From contig JAVBKW010000026.1 in the NCBI GenBank assembly GCA_031553855.1, positions 35,271 through 99,270 on the forward strand: DNA of 64,000 nt. The letters run 5' to 3'. This DNA comes from RACS-047 sp031553855. Lineage in GTDB: Bacteria; Bacillota; Clostridia; Christensenellales; Pumilibacteraceae. The position numbers were made by a program, and so were the translations under genes. Each line of letters begins with the position of its first letter. Within the stretch, counting starts at the first letter, position 1. The notes below the pieces were generated by a model. It was not told the origin of the DNA. It did not search any database and worked only from the letters and a program-made list of their open reading frames with translations. Shown piece by piece: positions 26,163 through 35,532 of this stretch.

Positions 26163-27473
26163 ATGGAATTATCGCCTAAACAAATAGTCGCAGAGCTCGA
26201 CAAATATATAATCGGACAAAACGAGGCAAAAAAAGCGGTAGCGGTCGCGCTTAGGAACAGGTACAGAAGAAGCCGCCTGCCGGAAGTTTTAAAGGACGAG
26301 ATAACCCCTAAAAACATTATAATGAAAGGCCCCACCGGAGTCGGTAAAACCGAGATAGCAAGAAGGCTTGCTAAAATCGTAAAAGCTCCTTTTATAAAGG
26401 TCGAGGCAACAAAATATACGGAAGTCGGATATGTCGGTCGCGACGTTGAGTCAATGATACGCGATTTAGCCGAAACGGCCGTCCGCCTTGTCAAGGAAGA
26501 AAAAATGTCCGAGGTCGAGGACAAAGCAAGAGCGGAGGCCGAAAAGAAAATTGCCGCCGCGCTTTTAGAGGTAAAAAAACAGCAGAATTCCGAATCGCCC
26601 GAAAAGATTTTAAAGGAAGCGGTACTTGCCGATCTAAGGGCTGGCAGGGAAGATAAAACTGTAGTTGAGATAGAGGTTGTAGACGCTCCTAAGAATATGG
26701 AAATAATGCCGGGAATGGGCGCCGAGATCAATATCGGCAGTATCTTCGGCGATATGCTGCCCAAGAAGAAAAAACGCAGAAAAATGACGGTCAAGGAAGC
26801 GATGAAAATGATCGTTATCGAGGAAAGCGAAAAATATATCGATATGGACGCTATCAACGCCGAGGGTATCAAAAGGGCGGAAGAAAACGGCATAATCTTT
26901 ATCGACGAACTCGACAAAATTGCAAGCCGCGGCTCATCTAACGGCCCCGACGTTTCGCGCGAGGGCGTCCAACGTGATATCCTTCCGATAGTCGAGGGCT
27001 GCACCGTTATGACCAAATACGGCGCGATAAAAACCGATTACATCCTCTTTATCGCATCCGGCGCGTTCCATTTGTCGAACGTTTCCGACCTTATCCCCGA
27101 ATTGCAGGGGCGTTTCCCGGTTTTGGTCGAGCTGAATAGCTTAGGTAAAAACGAGTTCAAAAGCATACTTACGCTCACTGAAAACGCTATCACTATGCAG
27201 TATACCGAGCTTTTGAAGGTCGATAACATCAACGTAGTTTTCTCAACCGACGCTATCGACGAGCTCGCAAAGATTGCCGTTGAGGAAAACGAATCGAGAG
27301 AAAATATCGGCGCAAGGCGTCTGCATACTATAATGGAAAGCCTTTTAGAGGACCTAAGCTTCAACGCAAGCGGCGACCACCCGATGATCGACGTAAAAAT
27401 CGACTCCAAATACGTAGTCGACCACCTCTCAAAGCAGGTAATGAACCACAATCTCAAAAAGTATATTCTTTAA
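26163..27473 (+). CDS. hslU: HslU ATPase subunit of the HslUV protease
   Basis: A 436-residue AAA+ unfoldase. Walker A GPTGVGKT at 56-63, Walker B IIFIDELDKIA near 244-254 and the C-terminal tail (LKKYIL) that docks into HslV are present. GYVGRDVESMIRDL is the pore-loop region. The inserted I-domain (about 105-235) is rich in Lys/Glu. GAGGAGG precedes the ATG. It forms an operon with hslV. Confidence 0.97.
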   Translation: MELSPKQIVAELDKYIIGQNEAKKAVAVALRNRYRRSRLPEVLKDEITPKNIIMKGPTGVGKTEIARRLAKIVKAPFIKVEATKYTEVGYVGRDVESMIRDLAETAVRLVKEEKMSEVEDKARAEAEKKIAAALLEVKKQQNSESPEKILKEAVLADLRAGREDKTVVEIEVVDAPKNMEIMPGMGAEINIGSIFGDMLPKKKKRRKMTVKEAMKMIVIEESEKYIDMDAINAEGIKRAEENGIIFIDELDKIASRGSSNGPDVSREGVQRDILPIVEGCTVMTKYGAIKTDYILFIASGAFHLSNVSDLIPELQGRFPVLVELNSLGKNEFKSILTLTENAITMQYTELLKVDNINVVFSTDAIDELAKIAVEENESRENIGARRLHTIMESLLEDLSFNASGDHPMIDVKIDSKYVVDHLSKQVMNHNLKKYIL

Positions 27474-27498
27474 AAAAGGACTTAAGTAGTCACATATT

Positions 27499-28749
27499 AT
27501 GATAAATATTCCCAAAGGAACTAAGGACGTACTTCCTATTGAGAGCTACAAATGGCAGTATGTTGAAAGCGCGGCAAGGAAAGTCGCGGCAAAATATAAC
27601 GTAAAAGAGATCCGTACGCCCGTTTTCGAGCATACGGAGCTTTTCACACGCTCGATAGGCTCAGACACCGACGTAGTTTCAAAAGAAATGTACACCTTTA
27701 TCGATAAAGGCGACAGAAGTATAACGTTAAAGCCCGAGGGCACCGCGCCGGTTGCACGGTGTTTTGTGGAAAATTCGCTTGAGCAGGGCGGACTGCCGCT
27801 TAAAATGTTCTATCTTACGCCGGTTTTTCGGTATGAAAATCCCCAGCACGGGAGATTGAGAGAGCATCACCAGTTCGGCGTCGAGGTATACGGTTCGCCC
27901 TCGCCCTTAATGGACGCGGAAGTGATTTCGCTTGCGTACGATTTTTTGTCGTCGCTCGATATTGACGGGCTTTCGCTTAATTTAAACAGTATAGGATGCC
28001 CCGAGTGCCGCAAAAATTATAACGCCGCGCTCAAAAGCTTTATCGGCGAAAACCTTAGCCAGATGTGCCCGACCTGCCGCACGCGTTTTGAAAACAATCC
28101 TTTAAGGATTTTAGACTGTAAGGTCGATTCGTGTAAGAAAATAGTTTCAAAAGCGCCTAAAATCATAGATTATATTTGTGATGATTGCCGCAATCATATG
28201 GCCTCGCTTACCGGCGCGCTTGACAATTACGGCATTAAATATACGATAAATCCCAATATCGTGCGCGGGCTCGACTACTATACTAAAACGGTATTTGAGT
28301 TTGTGACTGACTTTTTAGGCTCTCAAGGTACGGTCTGCGGCGGCGGAAGGTACGACAATATGGTTGAATCTGTAGGCGGTAAGCCCACTCCTTGCGTAGG
28401 CTTCGGACTGGGCTTAGAAAGGCTTATTATGCTGCTTGAAGCAAAAGGGCTTTCGACCGGCGCTCCCGATGTTCCCGACATTTTTATCGTCTGCGCCTCA
28501 AAAGAAAACACGAGCGACTGCCTGAAAATCGTTGCGCAGCTAAGGCAGGCGGGAGTCAAAACGGAAACCGACTTTATGGACAGAAGCGTTAAGGCACAGT
28601 TTAAATACGCCGATAAAACCGGCGCGCAGTACGTTGCGGTCATCGGCGGCAGCGAGCTTACGGCAGGCTTTGCCGATATCAAGAAAATGTCCGACGGCAC
28701 AGTAACAAAAGTCGCTCTTGCCAATATAGCGGATTTTTTCAAAAAGTAA
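27499..28749 (+). CDS. hisS: Histidyl-tRNA synthetase
   Basis: A 416-residue class II synthetase that charges tRNA-His. Motif 2 FRYENPQHGRLREHHQFG, the histidine A-box RGLDYYTKTVFEF and motif 3 GFGLGLERLIMLL are visible, then an anticodon-binding domain. No T-box or other leader fits in the 25 bp after hslU. Hiss-aspS-tcdA is a conserved Firmicutes arrangement. Confidence 0.97.
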   Translation: MINIPKGTKDVLPIESYKWQYVESAARKVAAKYNVKEIRTPVFEHTELFTRSIGSDTDVVSKEMYTFIDKGDRSITLKPEGTAPVARCFVENSLEQGGLPLKMFYLTPVFRYENPQHGRLREHHQFGVEVYGSPSPLMDAEVISLAYDFLSSLDIDGLSLNLNSIGCPECRKNYNAALKSFIGENLSQMCPTCRTRFENNPLRILDCKVDSCKKIVSKAPKIIDYICDDCRNHMASLTGALDNYGIKYTINPNIVRGLDYYTKTVFEFVTDFLGSQGTVCGGGRYDNMVESVGGKPTPCVGFGLGLERLIMLLEAKGLSTGAPDVPDIFIVCASKENTSDCLKIVAQLRQAGVKTETDFMDRSVKAQFKYADKTGAQYVAVIGGSELTAGFADIKKMSDGTVTKVALANIADFFKK

Positions 28750-28794
28750 GGCCTCAGACTAAATTTTTATTCGTATACAAGGAGAAAAAAATAT

Positions 28795-30603
28795 ATGACA
28801 GAATTTATGGGAAACTTAAAGCGCACTAATTACGCGGCACTCGTTAGCGAAAGTATGATAGGATCTTCGCTTACGGTTATGGGCTGGGCGGCAAAACGCC
28901 GCGATTTCGGCGGACTCATTTTCGTAGATCTGCGCGACCGCAGCGGTATATTGCAAATAGTTTTCGACGCCTCTAAAATGAGCGCGGAGGACTTTGAAAA
29001 AGCGGGGGATATCCGCAGCGAGTACGTCCTTGCTATCGAGGGCACCTTGCGCGCCCGCAGCGAGGAAACTGTTAATCCTAAGCTGAAAACGGGAACGGTT
29101 GAATTGCTTGCTACGACTTTAAAAATATTGTCCGACGCCGATACCCCTCCTTTTGCCCTTGACGACTCTTCTTCTGTCAACGAGTCGACAAGGCTTAAAT
29201 ACCGCTATTTGGATCTTAGGACTCCCGCGCTTCAAAATAAGCTCATAACCCGCGATAAAATCACGAAAGCCGCCCGCGATTATATGGCGAAAAATGATTT
29301 TTTAGAAATCGAAACGCCGTTTTTGGGTAAATCCACGCCCGAGGGCGCAAGGGACTATCTTGTTCCCTCAAGAGTGCATCCCGGCTCTTTCTACGCGCTT
29401 CCCCAGTCCCCGCAGCTGTATAAACAGCTTTTGATGATCAGCGGTTTCGACCGTTATTATCAGATAGCGCGCTGCTTCCGCGACGAGGACTTGCGCGCAA
29501 ACCGCCAGCCCGAATTTACGCAGATCGATATGGAAATGTCGTTTGTGGAAACGGAAGAAAGCGTTATGCAGATCGCCGAAGGCCTTATCCGCGACATATT
29601 TAAGAAAGTCATAGACGTAAAAATCCCGAAAAATATCCGCCGCCTCACTTATAAGGACGCGATGGACAGGTTCGGCTCCGACAAGCCCGACACGCGTTTT
29701 TCTCTTGAGATACAGGATATTTCAGATATTGCCGGGGATTGCGGCTTTCAGGTATTTACAAACGCTGTCAAAAACGGCGGAAGCGTAAGAATGATAAACG
29801 CAAAAGGCTTTTATAAGAGCGAAAATCCGATTTTATCGCGCCGCGACATCGACGGCCTGACCGATTTTGTCAAGACGTATAAAGCCAAAGGCCTTGCGTG
29901 GATCGCTATGAAAGAGGACGGAATACAGTCGGTTATAACAAAGTTTATGAGCGAGGAGACCGTCAACAAGATTTTAAAGCGCGCAAAAGCCGAAACAGGC
30001 GATATTATTTTCTTTTGCGCGGACAAAAACGACGTTGTTTTTGCCTCTTTAGGCGCATTAAGGCTGCATTTAGGCGAAACCGGCGGCTTGATAGACCATT
30101 CAAAATACGATATTTTGTGGGTAACCGATTTCCCGTTGCTTGAATACAGCGAGGAAGATAAGCGGTATGTTGCTATGCACCATCCCTTCACTAGCCCCAA
30201 AAACGAGGATTTGCACCTTTTAGATACAGACCCGGCTAAGGTTAGGGCAAAAGCCTATGACCTTGTAATAAACGGACAGGAGGCGGGCGGCGGCAGCATA
30301 AGGATATTCAAGCGCGATATCCAAAAGAAAATGTTCAACGTGCTGGGCTTTGACGATAAGCAGATAGAGGAGCGTTTCGGTTTCTTCGTGAACGCGTTCA
30401 ACTACGGCACCCCTCCTCACGGCGGACTTGCGTTCGGCCTCGACAGGCTTACAATGCTCCTCACCGGCACAGATAATATTAAGGACGTTATCGCATTCCC
30501 CAAAGTTCAGAACGCTTCCGACCTTATGACGCAGGCTCCCTCAACAGTCGAGCCTAAACAGCTCAAAGAACTTGCTTTAAAAATAAATGAGCAGATTCAG
30601 TAG
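28795..30603 (+). CDS. aspS: Aspartyl-tRNA synthetase
   Basis: A 602-residue bacterial-type class IIb synthetase. N-terminal anticodon OB domain (GWAAKRRDFGGLIFVDLRDRSG), motif 2 RCFRDEDLRANRQPEFTQID, the bacterial GAD insert (about 300-420) and motif 3 GLAFGLDRLTMLLTG. AAGGAG precedes the ATG. Its end overlaps tcdA by 17 bp. Whether it also makes Asp-tRNA-Asn cannot be decided here because gatCAB is not in the window. Confidence 0.97.
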   Translation: MTEFMGNLKRTNYAALVSESMIGSSLTVMGWAAKRRDFGGLIFVDLRDRSGILQIVFDASKMSAEDFEKAGDIRSEYVLAIEGTLRARSEETVNPKLKTGTVELLATTLKILSDADTPPFALDDSSSVNESTRLKYRYLDLRTPALQNKLITRDKITKAARDYMAKNDFLEIETPFLGKSTPEGARDYLVPSRVHPGSFYALPQSPQLYKQLLMISGFDRYYQIARCFRDEDLRANRQPEFTQIDMEMSFVETEESVMQIAEGLIRDIFKKVIDVKIPKNIRRLTYKDAMDRFGSDKPDTRFSLEIQDISDIAGDCGFQVFTNAVKNGGSVRMINAKGFYKSENPILSRRDIDGLTDFVKTYKAKGLAWIAMKEDGIQSVITKFMSEETVNKILKRAKAETGDIIFFCADKNDVVFASLGALRLHLGETGGLIDHSKYDILWVTDFPLLEYSEEDKRYVAMHHPFTSPKNEDLHLLDTDPAKVRAKAYDLVINGQEAGGGSIRIFKRDIQKKMFNVLGFDDKQIEERFGFFVNAFNYGTPPHGGLAFGLDRLTMLLTGTDNIKDVIAFPKVQNASDLMTQAPSTVEPKQLKELALKINEQIQ

Positions 30604-31261
30604 AACTGAAAAGCTGATAGGGCAGGACGCTCAACGCTTTTTAAAAGAGCGCAGCGTCCTGATAGTCGGGATAGGCGGCGTAGGCGGCTATGTTTTTGAA
30701 ACGCTGGTGCGGGCGGGAATAGGCAGTTTTACGATTGTTGACGGCGATAAGGTGGATATTTCAAACTTAAACCGCCAGATAATTTCGCTTGATTCAAATG
30801 TCGGGCAGGATAAAGTCGAAGCGGCAAAGCAAAGGGCGGAGTCGATCAATCCGGAGGTTAAAATCCGGGCGTTAAATATCAATTATAACGGCCAGACTAA
30901 AAGCCTTATTTTCGACAGGCCCTACGACTATTGCGTAGATTGTTTCGACAGCGTAAGGGACAAAATCGATTTTATTAAAACGGCTTATGATTTTTCCTAT
31001 CCGCTCATCAGCGCGACCGGAGCCGGCAACAGGACGGACCCCGATTTTATGGTCTGCGATATTTATAAAACCGCATACGACCCTCTTGCAAAAGCGGTAA
31101 GAACGGGATTAAAGGGCAGCGGCGTTAAAAAGCTTAAAGTAGTATGCGATGCCAAACCGCCGCTCAAAATCAGCGGTACTCCCGCAAGTATTTCTTACGC
31201 GCCCGCGTTAATGGGATGCTATATTGGCGCGGAGGTCATAAAGGATTTATTAAAAATATAG
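30587..31261 (+). CDS. tcdA: tRNA threonylcarbamoyladenosine dehydratase (TcdA, E1-like)
   Basis: A 224-residue ThiF/MoeB/HesA-fold protein that closes t6A to cyclic t6A at position 37 of tRNA using ATP. The nucleotide motif GIGGVGGYVFETLVRAGIG and DGDKVDISNLNRQ are present. It starts inside the 3-prime end of aspS. The conserved hisS-aspS-yrvM order of Bacillus supports this function over ThiF or MoeB. It lacks the CxxC zinc pairs of MoeB. Confidence 0.9.
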   Translation: MSRFSRTEKLIGQDAQRFLKERSVLIVGIGGVGGYVFETLVRAGIGSFTIVDGDKVDISNLNRQIISLDSNVGQDKVEAAKQRAESINPEVKIRALNINYNGQTKSLIFDRPYDYCVDCFDSVRDKIDFIKTAYDFSYPLISATGAGNRTDPDFMVCDIYKTAYDPLAKAVRTGLKGSGVKKLKVVCDAKPPLKISGTPASISYAPALMGCYIGAEVIKDLLKI

Positions 31262-31292
31262 CTGATTAGCTATAATTGAACAAAGGTTATCG

Positions 31293-31757
31293 ATGACGGA
31301 AGAATGTAAGGTAACAAAAATAAAGGGCGGTTTTGCCTATATAAAGCTTGAACGCAGCGAACGTTGCGGAGGGTGTAAGGTTTGCGCTTTTAACAACGCC
31401 GATTCTATTGAAATACCTGCAATCTGCGACGTTAAATGCGAAAAAGGCGATACAGTTGTTGTTGAAATGCCGCAAAAACAGTACGTTTTAGCTCCATTAA
31501 TCCTTTTCGGAATACCGCTGTTTTTGTTTTTGATAGGGCTGATTGCGGGCAGCGCGCTGAAAGCCGAAATATTAATGGTCGTATTTGCGTTTTCGTTTGC
31601 CGCTATAGGGCTTATCGCCGCCTCTCTTGTAGACAAGCTTATAAGGACTAACCGGGTATATATGCCGGTGATAGTAGATAGGATAATGTTCAGGGAAAGA
31701 AGCTTTGAAGCTGAAAATGAAGCGGCGGAAAACGAAGCGGAAAGCGAAAACGGCTAG
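31293..31757 (+). CDS. RseC/MucC-family (SoxR-reducing system) membrane protein
   Basis: A 154-residue protein with an N-terminal Cys-rich segment RCGGCKVC (CxxCxxC) at about residues 25-32 and two membrane helices at about 68-87 and 92-112. This is the layout of RseC/MucC positive regulators, which in other bacteria act in sigma-E control or SoxR reduction; in clostridia the partner is often an Rnf complex, not seen here. The C-terminus is acidic (EAENEAAENEAESENG). The function in this organism is open. Confidence 0.8.
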   Translation: MTEECKVTKIKGGFAYIKLERSERCGGCKVCAFNNADSIEIPAICDVKCEKGDTVVVEMPQKQYVLAPLILFGIPLFLFLIGLIAGSALKAEILMVVFAFSFAAIGLIAASLVDKLIRTNRVYMPVIVDRIMFRERSFEAENEAAENEAESENG

Positions 31758-31869
31758 TTTTTTTAAAAAACCGCTAATTTATTTTTAAAAAACCGCTTAT
31801 TATTTTGAGAGAAACAGCGGACACCGCAAGCGTCAACAACATAAAAAAATACACAGGAGAATATAGATA

Positions 31870-33126
31870 ATGATCGATTTAAAACTCATTAAACAAACGG
31901 ACCCAGAGGTTGCGGCAAGCTTAAAAAGAGAGCTTAACCGTCAGCGCGACAACATCGAGCTTATCGCAAGCGAAAACTTTGTTTCGCCCGCGGTCATGGC
32001 GGCGGTAGGATCGCATTTAACGAATAAATACGCAGAAGGCTATCCCTCAAAACGCTATTACGGCGGCTGCGTTTATGTGGACGAAGTGGAAACTCTCGCG
32101 ATTGAAAGGGCAAAGGCTCTGTTTAATTGCGGTTTTGCAAACGTTCAGCCCCATAGCGGCGCGAGCGCGAACCAGGCGGTCTATTTTGCGCTCTTAAATA
32201 TCGGCGACACTGTTCTTGGAATGAATCTTGCCCACGGCGGCCATTTGACTCACGGAAGCCCAGTAAATTTTTCGGGCAGGGACTATAAAATCGTTCCCTA
32301 CGGAGTGTCCGACGGCGATGAAACTATCGATTACGACAACGTTGAACGCCTTGCTTTGCAGCATAACCCTAAGATGATAATTGCAGGCGCGAGCGCATAT
32401 TCAAGGGTCATCGATTTCAAGCGTTTCCGTGAAATTGCCGATAAGGTAGGAGCGTATTTTGTTGTGGACGTCGCCCATATCGCGGGGCTTGTGGTAACGG
32501 GCAATCATCCTTCGCCGTTCCCCTACGCTCACGTTGTCACGACGACCACGCATAAAACTTTGCGCGGCCCCAGAGGCGGAATGATCATGACAAACGACGA
32601 GGAGCTTGCTAAAAAAATCAATAAGGCAGTTTTCCCCGGCCAGCAGGGCGGCCCGCTTATGCACGTTATTGCGGGCAAGGCTGTCGCGCTCAAAGAAGCC
32701 GGAACAAATGAGTTTAAGCAATATCAGCAGCAGATCCTCAAAAATGCAGCCGCTCTTTGTAAATCCTTAAAGAAAAACGGGATCGAAATCGTTTCCGACG
32801 GCACCGACAACCATCTTATGCTCGTAAAACTTGTTAAATACAATACTACCGGCAAGGAAATCGAAGCTCTGCTTGATGAATGCCGTATAACCGCTAATAA
32901 AAACACTATTCCCAACGACCCTCAGTCGCCTTTTATTACAAGCGGCATCCGCTTAGGCACGCCCTCTGTTACAACAAGGGGAATGAAAGAGAAGGAAATG
33001 GAAACTATCGGCGGCCTGATAGCGAAAATCATCAAGGAAAAAGCGTCGGCTGTCGAATATGTGAAAGCGGAAGTCGAAAAGCTTTGTTCTGCTTTCCCTT
33101 TGTACGCAGACGCAGTGAACGAATAG
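31870..33126 (+). CDS. glyA: Serine hydroxymethyltransferase
   Basis: A 418-residue PLP enzyme that converts serine and tetrahydrofolate to glycine and methylenetetrahydrofolate. The PLP lysine lies in VVTTTTHKTLRGPRGG near residue 229; IELIASENFVS and the substrate segment TNKYAEGYPSKRYYGG are near the N-terminus. ACAGGAG precedes the ATG. It supplies the folate cofactor used by the upstream TrmFO. Confidence 0.97.
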   Translation: MIDLKLIKQTDPEVAASLKRELNRQRDNIELIASENFVSPAVMAAVGSHLTNKYAEGYPSKRYYGGCVYVDEVETLAIERAKALFNCGFANVQPHSGASANQAVYFALLNIGDTVLGMNLAHGGHLTHGSPVNFSGRDYKIVPYGVSDGDETIDYDNVERLALQHNPKMIIAGASAYSRVIDFKRFREIADKVGAYFVVDVAHIAGLVVTGNHPSPFPYAHVVTTTTHKTLRGPRGGMIMTNDEELAKKINKAVFPGQQGGPLMHVIAGKAVALKEAGTNEFKQYQQQILKNAAALCKSLKKNGIEIVSDGTDNHLMLVKLVKYNTTGKEIEALLDECRITANKNTIPNDPQSPFITSGIRLGTPSVTTRGMKEKEMETIGGLIAKIIKEKASAVEYVKAEVEKLCSAFPLYADAVNE

Positions 33127-33136
33127 AAAGAATTTG

Positions 33137-33168
33137 AAAACGGAGTGATAACCTGTCGCTCCGTTTTT
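33137..33168 (+). terminator. Intrinsic terminator after glyA
   Basis: AAACGGAG at 33138-33145 pairs with CTCCGTTT at 33159-33166, followed by T residues. Confidence 0.8.
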
Positions 33169-33185
33169 GCAGTAAACGGAGTTTT

Positions 33186-33674
33186 ATGATTAGAAAGGAC
33201 AGAGAAGTCAGTAATATCAGTGAAATAATTAGCGCAATAAAAAGATGTAAAATTTGCCATCTCGCGCTCAAAGACGGCGAATTCCCATACGTTGTGCCGA
33301 TGTCTTTCGGCTTTGCGCAGGAAGGGCCGGATCTCGTATTGTATTTTCACGGAGCGTCAGAGGGCAAAAAGCACGACCTTATAAAGAAAGACAATAAAGC
33401 GTCTTTTTCAATTATTAATTCAACAGGCGATGCCGTCAAGCTTGACGGGGGAAATTTTACCGTAGAATACGAAAGCGTTTTAGGCACGGGCTTTATTAAA
33501 TATCTTAGTGAAGAAGAAAAAGCGGCGGGCCTAAAAATATTGATGTCTCAATACGGAGCCAAACCCGTCAAGCTTAAAGCCGAAGCCGTTGCAGCCGTAA
33601 CTTTATTCAAGCTCATTATCAACGAGCTTTGGTGCAAACGCAGACAGGTTTATTTTAAAGAAACGCAGAATTAA
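33186..33674 (+). CDS. Pyridoxamine 5-phosphate oxidase family (Nim-like) flavoprotein
   Basis: A 162-residue FMN-binding split-barrel protein. The family pattern is visible: a conserved CHLAL...FPYVVPMSFGF segment, then LYFHGASEGKKHDLIKKDNKASFSI. This is the NimA/5-nitroimidazole reductase-like branch of the superfamily. The true substrate is unknown; a generic reductase or flavin-binding role is likely. It lies between the glyA terminator and its own terminator, with CGGAG before the ATG. Confidence 0.82.
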   Translation: MIRKDREVSNISEIISAIKRCKICHLALKDGEFPYVVPMSFGFAQEGPDLVLYFHGASEGKKHDLIKKDNKASFSIINSTGDAVKLDGGNFTVEYESVLGTGFIKYLSEEEKAAGLKILMSQYGAKPVKLKAEAVAAVTLFKLIINELWCKRRQVYFKETQN

Positions 33675-33775
33675 TACGATTAGTATTTCCGCTTTAAGCC
33701 GATAGCTATTCAGTATCATTTTCACTTTTATTACGCACCTTTTAGCTTTTTTCTCTATCTGAAAAAATATTTTTT

Positions 33776-33805
33776 AAAACCCTAGCAAAAGGCTAGGGTT
33801 TTTGC
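33776..33805 (+). terminator. Intrinsic terminator before the Rrf2 promoter
   Basis: AAACCCTAGC at 33777-33786 pairs with GCTAGGGTTT at 33792-33801 around AAAAG, then a T-run. It separates the Nim-like gene from the Fe-S operon; the next promoter begins at once. The 100 bp before it (33675-33775) shows nothing else. Confidence 0.85.
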
Positions 33806-33834
33806 TTGACGAGGCGAATAATAAGCTGTATAAT
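33806..33834 (+). promoter_or_regulatory. Promoter of the rrf2-nifS-iscU operon
   Basis: TTGACG at 33806-33811, 17 bp spacer, TATAAT at 33829-33834: a near-consensus promoter. Confidence 0.8.
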
Positions 33835-33841
33835 AAAACCA

Positions 33842-33854
33842 TACTAAATAAGTA
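33842..33854 (+). promoter_or_regulatory. Candidate Rrf2-family operator
   Basis: TACTAAATAAGTA is an interrupted palindrome (TACT/AGTA arms) followed by GGATTT, placed right at the expected transcription start. It could let the Rrf2 protein encoded next repress its own operon. Confidence 0.45.
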
Positions 33855-33898
33855 GGATTTAAATCGGTCTTAAAGGACAATCCTAAAAGGGTAAATAA

Positions 33899-34309
33899 AT
33901 GAGATTTTCAACAAGAGCAAGATACGGTTTAAGGATTTGTTTTCTTTTGGGTGTAAGCAAAGAGGAAAGAACGGCTTTAAGTACGCTTGTGCGCCAGACG
34001 GAATTAAGCGAAAAATACCTTGAGCAGCTTCTTGGAAAATTAAGGCAATGCGATATAGTTAAAACTGTCCGCGGGGTAAGCGGCGGTTATTATCTGGCAA
34101 AGAATACGGAGGATATCACAATCAACCAGATACTTAAAGCCCTCGACGACGATTTTGCTCTCACCGACTGTGCCGACGGGACAGGCTGCAGTGATTATAA
34201 ATGCCCGAACAAAAGGATTTTCAAACGCATACACGACGGGATTAACGAGATACTGGATAATATAACGCTTAAAGACATGATCGACGATTGTCAGCCGCAA
34301 AAAAACTAG
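33899..34309 (+). CDS. Rrf2-family transcriptional regulator (IscR-like)
   Basis: A 136-residue winged-helix regulator starting MRFSTRARYGLRICFLL, with the recognition-helix region EKYLEQLLGKLRQCDIVKTVRGVSGGYYLA. Cys91, Cys97 and Cys102 (DCADGTGCSDYKC) match the three cysteines that hold the [2Fe-2S] cluster in IscR. It is the first gene of an operon with nifS and iscU, so it probably senses Fe-S status and represses this operon. AAAGGG lies before the ATG. Confidence 0.9.
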   Translation: MRFSTRARYGLRICFLLGVSKEERTALSTLVRQTELSEKYLEQLLGKLRQCDIVKTVRGVSGGYYLAKNTEDITINQILKALDDDFALTDCADGTGCSDYKCPNKRIFKRIHDGINEILDNITLKDMIDDCQPQKN

Positions 34310-34344
34310 AAAAGAATTTGCAACGAAGAAGGAACTAAAAAACT

Positions 34345-35532
34345 ATGAAAAAAAGAGTATATCTTGATTATGCGGCAACTACGCCGGTATCAAAAGAGTG
34401 TTTTGAAGCGATGAAACCCTACTTTACAAAGGTTTTCGGCAATGCAAATTCGCTTCATTCTTTCGGGCGCGACGCCTCTTACGCCGTTGATAACGCAAGG
34501 CGCAAAATTGCCGCTTTAATAGGGGCGGAGCCAAATGAAATCTATTTTACTTCCGGCGGTACTGAATCCGATAACTGGGCCGTTAAGGGCGGCGCGCTTT
34601 TCAAGAAATCCAGGGGCAATCATATTATCACCTCTTCGATTGAACATGCCGCTGTTTTAAGCTCCGTCAAACAGCTCAAGGAGGACGGTTTTTCGGTGAC
34701 TTTCCTGCCGGTATATAACGACGGTATAGTTAAAGCCGAGGATTTTGAAAAGGCGATAACAGATAAAACAACGCTCGTTTCAGTAATGCTTGCCAATAAC
34801 GAGATCGGCACATTGCAGCCGGTAAAGGAAATTGCACAGATCGCGCACCGGCATAAGATACTGGTGCATACCGACGCCGTACAGGCAGTCGGCTCAATTC
34901 CGGTAAACGTAAAGGACTTAGGCGTAGATATGATGAGCTTTTCCGCTCATAAATTCTACGGCCCCAAAGGCATAGGAGTGCTGTACATCCGCAAGGGGAT
35001 CAAGCCAGAAAAAATTATTACAGGCGGCCACCAGGAGCGCAGTATGCGAGGCGGTACAACTAACGTGCCGGCCGTTGCGGGGCTTGCAGCCGCCTTAGAA
35101 GCCGCTATAAACGGCCTTGGAAAAAATGCGGCGCACATAAGCTCGATCAGAGACCATTTTGTGCAGCGGATAAAGAGAGAAGTCCCGCACGTTATTTATA
35201 ACGGAGATCCGGAAAAAAGACTGCCGCAAAATGCAAACTTTTCGTTTGAGTTTATAGAAGGCGAATCGATTTTGATGCTGCTCGATATGGAGGGCATAGC
35301 CTGCTCGTCTGGGTCTGCCTGCTCGTCAGGCTCGCTTGAACCCTCGCACGTTCTGCTCTCTATAGGCTTGCCGCACGAAAAGGCGCACGGGTCGATAAGG
35401 TTCACGTTCGGAAAAGACACGACAATTGAGGAAGTCAACTATACTGTCGAAAAAGTTAAAAAAGTAGTTAAAAGGCTGCGCGGCCTGTCGCCGCTGTTTA
35501 AAGCAGAAGAAGGAGAGATATCTTATGTATAA
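34345..35532 (+). CDS. nifS: Cysteine desulfurase, NifS/IscS type
   Basis: A 395-residue PLP enzyme that frees sulfur from cysteine for Fe-S assembly and tRNA thiolation. The PLP lysine is Lys203 in SFSAHKFYGPKGIG and the catalytic loop Cys is Cys326 in SSGSACSSGSLEPSHVL, the class I pattern. It overlaps iscU by 8 bp. The following tRNA thiolase mnmA, common in Firmicutes, is absent. Confidence 0.95.
   Translation: MKKRVYLDYAATTPVSKECFEAMKPYFTKVFGNANSLHSFGRDASYAVDNARRKIAALIGAEPNEIYFTSGGTESDNWAVKGGALFKKSRGNHIITSSIEHAAVLSSVKQLKEDGFSVTFLPVYNDGIVKAEDFEKAITDKTTLVSVMLANNEIGTLQPVKEIAQIAHRHKILVHTDAVQAVGSIPVNVKDLGVDMMSFSAHKFYGPKGIGVLYIRKGIKPEKIITGGHQERSMRGGTTNVPAVAGLAAALEAAINGLGKNAAHISSIRDHFVQRIKREVPHVIYNGDPEKRLPQNANFSFEFIEGESILMLLDMEGIACSSGSACSSGSLEPSHVLLSIGLPHEKAHGSIRFTFGKDTTIEEVNYTVEKVKKVVKRLRGLSPLFKAEEGEISYV

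Noticed and set aside
26156..27016. 286-codon minus-strand frame
   Set aside because: Antisense of hslU, with Ser/Ile-rich shadow composition and no start signals.
31758..31869. Possible glycine riboswitch before glyA
   Set aside because: Only A/T-rich repeats and a short GC hairpin are visible; no conserved glycine aptamer core.
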